Of a stretch of DNA of 10,043 bases, positions 6,497 to 10,043 are shown piece by piece. How positions within the stretch are numbered: position 1 is the stretch's first letter; each line of letters starts with the position of its first letter. Where the stretch lies: the NCBI GenBank assembly GCA_035640475.1, contig DASQWC010000174.1, positions 1 to 10,043 on the forward strand, given 5' to 3'. Position numbers and translations under genes: made by a program. This stretch comes from DASQWC01 sp035640475. Its GTDB lineage: Bacteria; Actinomycetota; JAICYB01. The notes under the pieces were generated by a model, which worked only from the letters and a program-made list of their open reading frames with translations, had not been told where the DNA came from and ran no database searches.

Positions 6497-7337
6497 CGGC
6501 AGCGTTGCGACCTACTCGATCGTCGCCTGCGACCTCGAGGCGAGCCAGTGGGGCGTCGCGGTTGAGTCGAAGTTCCTCGCGGTCGGCTCTGTTGTGCCAT
6601 GGGCCGAGCCGCACGTCGGCGCGATTGCGACGCAGGCGTACGCGAATCCGCGCTATGGGCCCGACGGTCTCGCTCTGCTGCGGCAAGGACGCTCGGCGGC
6701 AGAGGTCGTCGACGCACTCACCTCGGCGGACGACGACCGCGCACAGCGCCAGCTTGGGATCGTCGACCGAGAGGGTCGTGGGGCAACGTTCACCGGAAAC
6801 GAATGTCATGCCTGTGCCGGCGGTCGCACCGGCCCGGGCTACGCGGCCCAGGGCAACATTCTCGTCTCGGAAGCGACTGTCGACGCGCTCGCACTGACGT
6901 TCGAGGGCAACACGCAGCTCGCGCTCGCAGAGCGTCTCCTCGAATGCCTAGCTGCCGCTCAGGCAGCCGGAGGCGACCGGCGCGGGCAGCAGTCGGCTGC
7001 ACTCCTCGTCGTCGAGAAGGACGCGGGTTACGCGAACCTTTCCGACACGGTTGTCGATCTCCGCGTCGACGATCACGAGCGGCCGGTCGCCGAGCTGACC
7101 CGCTTATTTGCGCTTCACCAGGAGATCTTCGGCGTGACCCCACGGGAGGAGTGGCTCCGGGTCGACGAGGCCCTCGCCGCCGAGCTGCGCGACCGCCTCG
7201 ACAAGGTGGGCTACACCGGCACGCTCGACAAGGCGTTCTTCGATTGGGCCGGTACCGAGAATCTCGAGGAGCGCGTTGACGGGATCGAGCGAATCGACCC
7301 CGTCGTGCTCGGCGCCCTGCGAAAGCAGAGCGGATGA
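6486..7337 (+). CDS. DUF1028 family protein (Ntn-hydrolase-like)
   Basis: This 283-residue protein has the hallmarks of DUF1028: TYSIVACD at 9-16, WGVAVESKFLAVGSVVPWAE at 22-41, ATQAYANPRYGPDGL at 48-62, and GGDRRGQQSAALLVV at 162-176 followed by LRVDDH at 192-197. The region after about 200 (AELTRLFALHQEIFG, LRDRLDKVGYTG) corresponds to the C-terminal extension of longer members, which has been compared to peptidoglycan-binding modules; that comparison is tentative. The family resembles Ntn-hydrolases and its biochemical role is not established. It has no signal peptide. The ATG at 6486 puts TYSIVA about eight residues in, close to the usual start. The gene overlaps both neighbours (11 bp before, 4 bp ATGA after) and therefore belongs to the same operon. 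In other bacteria DUF1028 genes often sit with amidohydrolase or amino-acid catabolism genes, which gives a weak hint of function. Confidence 0.92.
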   Translation: MVRSGSVATYSIVACDLEASQWGVAVESKFLAVGSVVPWAEPHVGAIATQAYANPRYGPDGLALLRQGRSAAEVVDALTSADDDRAQRQLGIVDREGRGATFTGNECHACAGGRTGPGYAAQGNILVSEATVDALALTFEGNTQLALAERLLECLAAAQAAGGDRRGQQSAALLVVEKDAGYANLSDTVVDLRVDDHERPVAELTRLFALHQEIFGVTPREEWLRVDEALAAELRDRLDKVGYTGTLDKAFFDWAGTENLEERVDGIERIDPVVLGALRKQSG

Positions 7338-7750
7338 AAACAATCCGTCTGCAGGAGATTCCAGCCGTCCAGATCACCGACTCCCGCTGGAAGCCGATCC
7401 GCTCGACACTCGGGATCGAGGCCTTCGGGATCAATGCATACGAGGCCCTCGACGCCGGCGACGTCGTGTTCCCGGAGCACGACGAAACGGAGGCGCTCGC
7501 AGGCAGCCAGCGGCATCAAGAGCTCTATGTCGTTCTGACCGGCCGCGCGAAGTTCACGGTCGACGGCGAGGAGGTGGACGGCGAACCCGGAACGCTCGTC
7601 TTCGTCGAGAACCCCGGGGCACGGCGTGCCGCGCAGGCGGTTGAGCCGGGAACGACGGTGCTGGCGGTCGGAGCGCCGGTCGGCGAGGCCTACGCGCCGG
7701 CGCCGTGGGAGCGCACCTTCCTCGAGCGCTATGCCGAGGCGACGGCGTGA
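7334..7750 (+). CDS. Cupin domain protein (first of a tandem pair)
   Basis: This 138-residue single-domain cupin starts with ATGA overlapping the stop of the DUF1028 gene. Conserved stretches are TLGIEAFGINAY (25-36), EHDET (48-52), HQELYVVLTGRAKFTVDGE (61-79) and EPGTLVFVENPG (84-95). Candidate metal ligands are H49, H61 and E63; the third His of motif 2 is not obvious, so metal binding is plausible but not certain. Small cupins like this are isomerases, dioxygenases or ligand sensors, and none can be chosen here. It is closely similar over its whole length to the N-terminal half of the next gene, so the pair arose by tandem duplication. It ends soon after PWERTF, where the paralogue continues into a TPR-like tail. 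Confidence 0.9.
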   Translation: MKTIRLQEIPAVQITDSRWKPIRSTLGIEAFGINAYEALDAGDVVFPEHDETEALAGSQRHQELYVVLTGRAKFTVDGEEVDGEPGTLVFVENPGARRAAQAVEPGTTVLAVGAPVGEAYAPAPWERTFLERYAEATA

Positions 7751-8379
7751 GGACGGTCCGCATCGCCGACGTCGAGCCGATCCGCGTCGTCGGCGGCTCG
7801 CTCGAGTGGCGACCGGTTCGGCGCACGCTCGGCATCGAGGCATTCGGCATCAACGCGTACACCGGCGATACCGGCGCCCTCGTCGTCGAGGAGCACGACG
7901 AGACCGGCGCCGGCGCCGGTCATCACGAAGAGCTGTACATCGTCGTGACGGGCCGGGCCACGTTCACGGTCGACGGCGAGAGCTTCGACGCACCGCCCGG
8001 AACGCTCGTCTTCCTCGACGATCCCAAGGAGCGACGCGGCGCGAAGGCGGTAGAGGACGGCACCACCGTGCTCGCGATCGGCGGCGTCCGCGGCCAACCG
8101 TTTCGTGTCTCTCCGTGGGAGTTCGCGTTCGCGAGCGTGCCGGCATACGAAGAGAAGCGGTACGACGAGGCAAAGGCGTTGCTCGAGAAGGGCCTCGAAA
8201 CGCATCCCGGCAACACCAGCCTGCTCTACGACCTCGCGTGCGTGGAAGCCCTGATGGGCGAGCGGGAGTCCGCGCTCGAGCATCTCGAGCAAGCTGTCGC
8301 CAACCCGAAGCTGCGCGAGCATGCGCAGACGGACAGCGACCTCGACGCCATCCGCGACGACCCGAGCTTCCCGACCTAA
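7747..8379 (+). CDS. Cupin-TPR two-domain protein (second of a tandem pair)
   Basis: The GTG at 7747 overlaps the previous stop (GTGA) and has GAGG 7 nt upstream, giving 210 residues. An ATG at 7705 would add 14 residues encoded inside the preceding cupin gene and is unlikely. Residues 1-128 are a cupin with TLGIEAFGINAY (28-39), EHDET (49-53), HHEELYIVVTGRATFTVDGE (59-78) and PPGTLVFLDDP (83-93). Candidate ligands are H50, H59, H60 and E62. Residues about 133-208 form TPR-like helices (AYEEKRYDEAKALLEKGLE, HPGNTSLLYDLACVEALMGE, RESALEHLEQAV) ending in DLDAIRDDPSF, a common end of such tails. The TPR part suggests partner binding or oligomerisation, perhaps with the first cupin. It closes the operon and converges on the deacetylase gene with a 7-bp gap. 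Confidence 0.92.
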   Translation: MRTVRIADVEPIRVVGGSLEWRPVRRTLGIEAFGINAYTGDTGALVVEEHDETGAGAGHHEELYIVVTGRATFTVDGESFDAPPGTLVFLDDPKERRGAKAVEDGTTVLAIGGVRGQPFRVSPWEFAFASVPAYEEKRYDEAKALLEKGLETHPGNTSLLYDLACVEALMGERESALEHLEQAVANPKLREHAQTDSDLDAIRDDPSFPT

Positions 8380-8386
8380 CGCAGCT

Positions 8387-9046
8387 CTACTTGCCTCGCC
8401 TCGCAGGCGCTCGAATCCCGGCAAGCGTGACGAAGCTGTAGCCACGCGCTCGAACGGCCCTGATCACCGCGGGTAGCGCTCTGGTGTCGATCGTGCTGCG
8501 GTCGCGCGACGAGCCGAGGTGCATGAGCACGATCTCGCCGGGGACAAGGTGATCGACGACCCTGCGTACCGCGCCGTGAACGCTCTGCTCCGACGTGCCC
8601 ATCCAGCCCCATGTGTCGACCGTCCAGCGGACGGACGCGTAGCCGAGGCGATGGACGATCTGCAACGTACGCCCGTCACGCGCGCCGTACGGGAACCGAA
8701 AGTAGGGCCGTGGGTCGCGTCCCGTCGACGACTGGATCATCCGTTCCGCCTGCAGGATCTCGCGCGTCGCGGCCGCGGTTGAGAGCCGGCGCAGATCAAC
8801 GTGGTTCACCGTGTGGTTCCCGACGGGGTAGCGGCGGCCGATCGCACGCGCCAGCTCCGGGTACGACTTCACGAAGTGCCCGGTGAGAAAGAACGTGGCC
8901 TTGACGCGCTCGCGGCGCAGGAGGGCAAGCACTCCCCTTGCACCGTCTGCGTTCCCGCCGCCGTCGAAGGTGAGTGCGACGACGTGCTGATGCGTTTGCA
9001 GGCGAACGAGTTCGTCGGCGACGATCGCCGGCGGCAGCGCGAACAT
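8387..9046 (-). CDS. Polysaccharide deacetylase (NodB domain, carbohydrate esterase family 4)
   Basis: A NodB domain fills almost all of this 219-residue protein. Motif 1 is VALTFDGGGNADG (23-35, D28), motif 2 NHTVNH (77-82, H78/H82), motif 3 RFPYGARDG (117-125, R117), motif 4 DTWGW (144-148) and motif 5 VLMHLG (173-178, H176). The fold removes N- or O-acetyl groups from peptidoglycan, chitin-like or other glycans at a metal centre. Motif 1 reads TFDGG instead of TFDDG, so the usual metal-binding Asp is Gly29; variants with a small residue here occur in the family. The ATG at 9046 shares one base with the stop of the upstream gene (TGATG). No signal peptide is visible, which is odd for an envelope enzyme. 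The start lies 10 bp from a palindromic repeat, so a lost or displaced N-terminus is possible. Confidence 0.9.
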   Translation of the reverse strand: MFALPPAIVADELVRLQTHQHVVALTFDGGGNADGARGVLALLRRERVKATFFLTGHFVKSYPELARAIGRRYPVGNHTVNHVDLRRLSTAAATREILQAERMIQSSTGRDPRPYFRFPYGARDGRTLQIVHRLGYASVRWTVDTWGWMGTSEQSVHGAVRRVVDHLVPGEIVLMHLGSSRDRSTIDTRALPAVIRAVRARGYSFVTLAGIRAPARRGK

Positions 9047-9810
9047 CAGCCGTCGGACATGTCCAGGGTCAGACCCTGAGACATGTCGTCTCCCGGCAGG
9101 CGCACGCCCGCAGCTCGAACCCGGAATGCCGGAACCGGGTCGGCCGCAGGTTGGGCGACGACCAGGACCGCGCCATATCCGTCGCCGGCGAGCGCATCGA
9201 CGAACAGCTGGAGTCCGATCGCGAGCGCAAACGCTTTGTATGCATGCTCGCCGCCAAAGGGGATGAGATCGTCCTCGGACGCCGTCCCGGCGATCACGTC
9301 GCCGTGGGTGACGCGACCCATCGAGACGTCGCTGACGATCGGAGCGCCGGTGGAGCTGGGAATGGCGATGGCGAGCGGATTCGTGCCGGCGAGCTTGGGT
9401 CCTCCGCCGGGAGGGGCGAGCCGCGCAGGCGACGTCGCAGTCAGCACGGCCACGAGTCCGCCCTCGGCGAGCCGGCGGACCCAGTAGCCGAGCATGCCGG
9501 TGGGGAAGCAGTCGTGCGCAACGATGAGCCTCGCCGCCTCCGGCGGGTCGTCGAGCTGGCCGTCGCAGATCGCGGCCAGCGTGAGGTAGCCGAGGGCACC
9601 TCGACCTTCCCAGCGTTCGTAACACGCTTCCGCAACGACGCACTCCGGCCGCGCACCGGGATTGAGACGCTCGAAGTGTTCGAGCCACTCGACGCGCGCA
9701 AGGCCGTGACCCCGCTTCCCGCGCCGCTCCGCGTCGAGGAAGTGCGCGGCGAGCGTGCGGACATCGTCTTCCGAGAAGCCGAGCGCGCGGATCCGCTCCT
9801 CGACCTGCAC
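9046..9810 (-). CDS. Short, divergent malate/L-lactate dehydrogenase (Ldh_2) family protein
   Basis: From GTG at 9810 the product has 254 residues, while the family (AllD, YiaK, archaeal malate dehydrogenase) usually has about 330-360. Recognisable blocks are the N-terminal helix and GHGLARVEWL (34-43, with H35 and R39 in the family's H-x3-R spacing), TATSPARLAPPGGGPKLAGTNP (124-145), IVSDVSMGRVTHGDV (158-172) and LIPFGGEHAYKAFALAIGL (182-200). The middle and C-terminal parts are shortened. The region matching the family's NHFG reads CFPTG (101-105), so the usual catalytic His appears to be missing; H99 is nearby. The enzyme may have changed substrate or lost activity. Codons before 9810 overlap the upstream gene and are not counted. 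The GTG has no good ribosome-binding site and probably depends on coupling. The last 12 or so residues (DMSQGLTLDMS) are encoded by a palindromic repeat. Confidence 0.82.
   Translation of the reverse strand: MQVEERIRALGFSEDDVRTLAAHFLDAERRGKRGHGLARVEWLEHFERLNPGARPECVVAEACYERWEGRGALGYLTLAAICDGQLDDPPEAARLIVAHDCFPTGMLGYWVRRLAEGGLVAVLTATSPARLAPPGGGPKLAGTNPLAIAIPSSTGAPIVSDVSMGRVTHGDVIAGTASEDDLIPFGGEHAYKAFALAIGLQLFVDALAGDGYGAVLVVAQPAADPVPAFRVRAAGVRLPGDDMSQGLTLDMSDG
9056..9087. repeat. 32-bp REP-like palindrome at the end of the Ldh_2-like gene
   Basis: GACATGTC (9056-9063) and CAGGGTC (9064-9070) are mirrored around A9071 by GACCCTG (9072-9078), one extra A (9079) and GACATGTC (9080-9087). This gives 15 bp of stem with one bulge. 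GACATGTC is itself a palindrome and therefore also appears as a direct repeat. Such long, compact palindromes resemble REP-type dispersed elements. Only one copy is in the window, so dispersal is inferred. Confidence 0.65.
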
Positions 9811-9812
9811 GG

Positions 9813-9830
9813 CGGCGAGGATACTCGCCG
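9813..9830 (-). promoter_or_regulatory. Hairpin in the mrp-to-Ldh_2 gap
   Basis: CGGCGAG and CTCGCCG form a perfect 7-bp stem with a 4-nt loop (TATC on the transcribed strand). It fills most of the 22-bp gap between the stop at 9833 and the GTG at 9810, where a Shine-Dalgarno sequence would be expected but is missing. No U-tract follows, so an effect on translation or RNA processing is more likely than termination. Confidence 0.45.
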
Positions 9831-9832
9831 TG

Positions 9833-10043
9833 CTAGCGCGAGACGAGCGCCAGCGGTTTGACGATGCTGCCGCGCTCGAGCGCCACCACGGACTCCGCGA
9901 TCCGCCGCAGCTCACGCGCGCTCTCGGAGTCGGGCGCGGCTGCCAGCAACGGCTCGCCCGCGTCGCCGCATTCGCGCAGCAGCGCGTCGAGCGGGACCTG
10001 ACCGAGCAGGGGAATGCCGAGCTCTGCAGCCAGCCGTTCGCCG
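9833..10043 (-). CDS. Mrp/NBP35-type P-loop ATPase, iron-sulfur cluster carrier (C-terminal 69 residues only)
   Basis: The frame enters from the right edge and ends at TAG 9833-9835. The visible residues begin GERLAAELGIPLLGQVPLD, continue through LLRECGDAGEPLLAAAPDSE and end with helix SARELRRIAESVVALERG. This is the typical C-terminal segment of Mrp/ApbC proteins (IPLLGQ(I/V)PLD, (G/C)D.G.P...A.PDS), which bind ATP and carry or transfer iron-sulfur clusters in the cytoplasm. The P-loop and the CxxC motif lie outside the window and cannot be checked. The gene is followed on the same strand by the Ldh_2-like gene after 22 bp, so it is likely the upstream member of that operon. Other ParA/MinD-like ATPases share parts of this fold, but the PLD and PDS motifs favour Mrp. 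Confidence 0.82.
   Translation of the reverse strand, partial: GERLAAELGIPLLGQVPLDALLRECGDAGEPLLAAAPDSESARELRRIAESVVALERGSIVKPLALVSR

Noticed and set aside
7902..7921. A 20-bp perfect palindrome (GACCGGCGCCGGCGCCGGTC)
   Set aside because: It lies inside the cupin-TPR gene, where alternating Gly and Ala codons (TGAGAG) in a surface loop produce GGC/GCC repeats. The symmetry is most likely a by-product of codon use.
9047..9688. An upstream in-frame extension of the deacetylase by 214 codons
   Set aside because: It is an Arg-rich shadow of the Ldh_2-like gene in another frame; the recognised NodB domain begins shortly after the ATG at 9046.
9811..9915. An upstream extension of the Ldh_2-like protein by 35 codons to an ATG at 9915
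   Set aside because: The extra residues are Ser/Arg-rich and overlap the end of the Mrp-like gene in another frame. The GTG at 9810 matches the usual N-terminus of the family.
1..10043. CRISPR array, tRNA, rRNA, insertion sequence or prophage genes
   Set aside because: There are no regularly spaced repeats, no cloverleaf-like segment that I could recognise, and no transposase, integrase or phage motif in any plausible frame.

Overview
The window is GC-rich (about two thirds G+C by eye), tightly packed bacterial DNA with frequent GTG/TTG starts, stop/start overlaps and long spurious antisense frames. The gene content (secreted propeller-DUF11 protein, MMPL transporter, UPF0173 hydrolase, DUF1028 protein, twin cupins with a TPR tail, NodB deacetylase, Ldh_2-family protein, Mrp ATPase) suggests a high-GC actinobacterium, possibly of the Thermoleophilia/Gaiellales type. 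That placement is inference. There is no rRNA, tRNA, CRISPR array, transposase or phage gene, so most of this looks chromosomal.

Layout. Positions 1-5382 are on the minus strand: a small four-helix membrane protein (5023-5382), an MMPL/RND-type exporter (2833-4950) and a large secreted protein (1-2717) that runs off the left edge. The last has a signal peptide, an Asp-box beta-propeller and a DUF11 domain. Positions 5383-5525 are a divergent control region with a strong 27-nt inverted repeat. Positions 5526-8379 are a five-gene plus-strand operon with every junction overlapping: UPF0173 metal-dependent hydrolase, small unknown protein, DUF1028 protein, cupin, and cupin-TPR. It converges, with a 7-bp gap, on a minus-strand set entering from the right edge: Mrp-type P-loop ATPase (C-terminus only, 9833-10043), a short divergent Ldh_2-family oxidoreductase (9046-9810) and a NodB-type deacetylase (8387-9046).

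How the genes may work together. The exporter and the two extracytoplasmic proteins (secreted propeller, and deacetylase if it is exported) point to cell-envelope work. The plus-strand operon looks like cytoplasmic small-molecule chemistry, but its substrate cannot be read from the sequence.

I see no clear new defence or mobile system. The best leads are structural: a nearly perfect 32-bp REP-like palindrome that encodes the last residues of the Ldh_2-like protein next to the following gene's start; an 18-bp perfect palindrome in front of the MMPL gene; the 27-nt hairpin in the leader of the hydrolase operon; a folded 115-bp leader in front of the secreted protein; and a tandem cupin duplication in which one copy carries a TPR tail.
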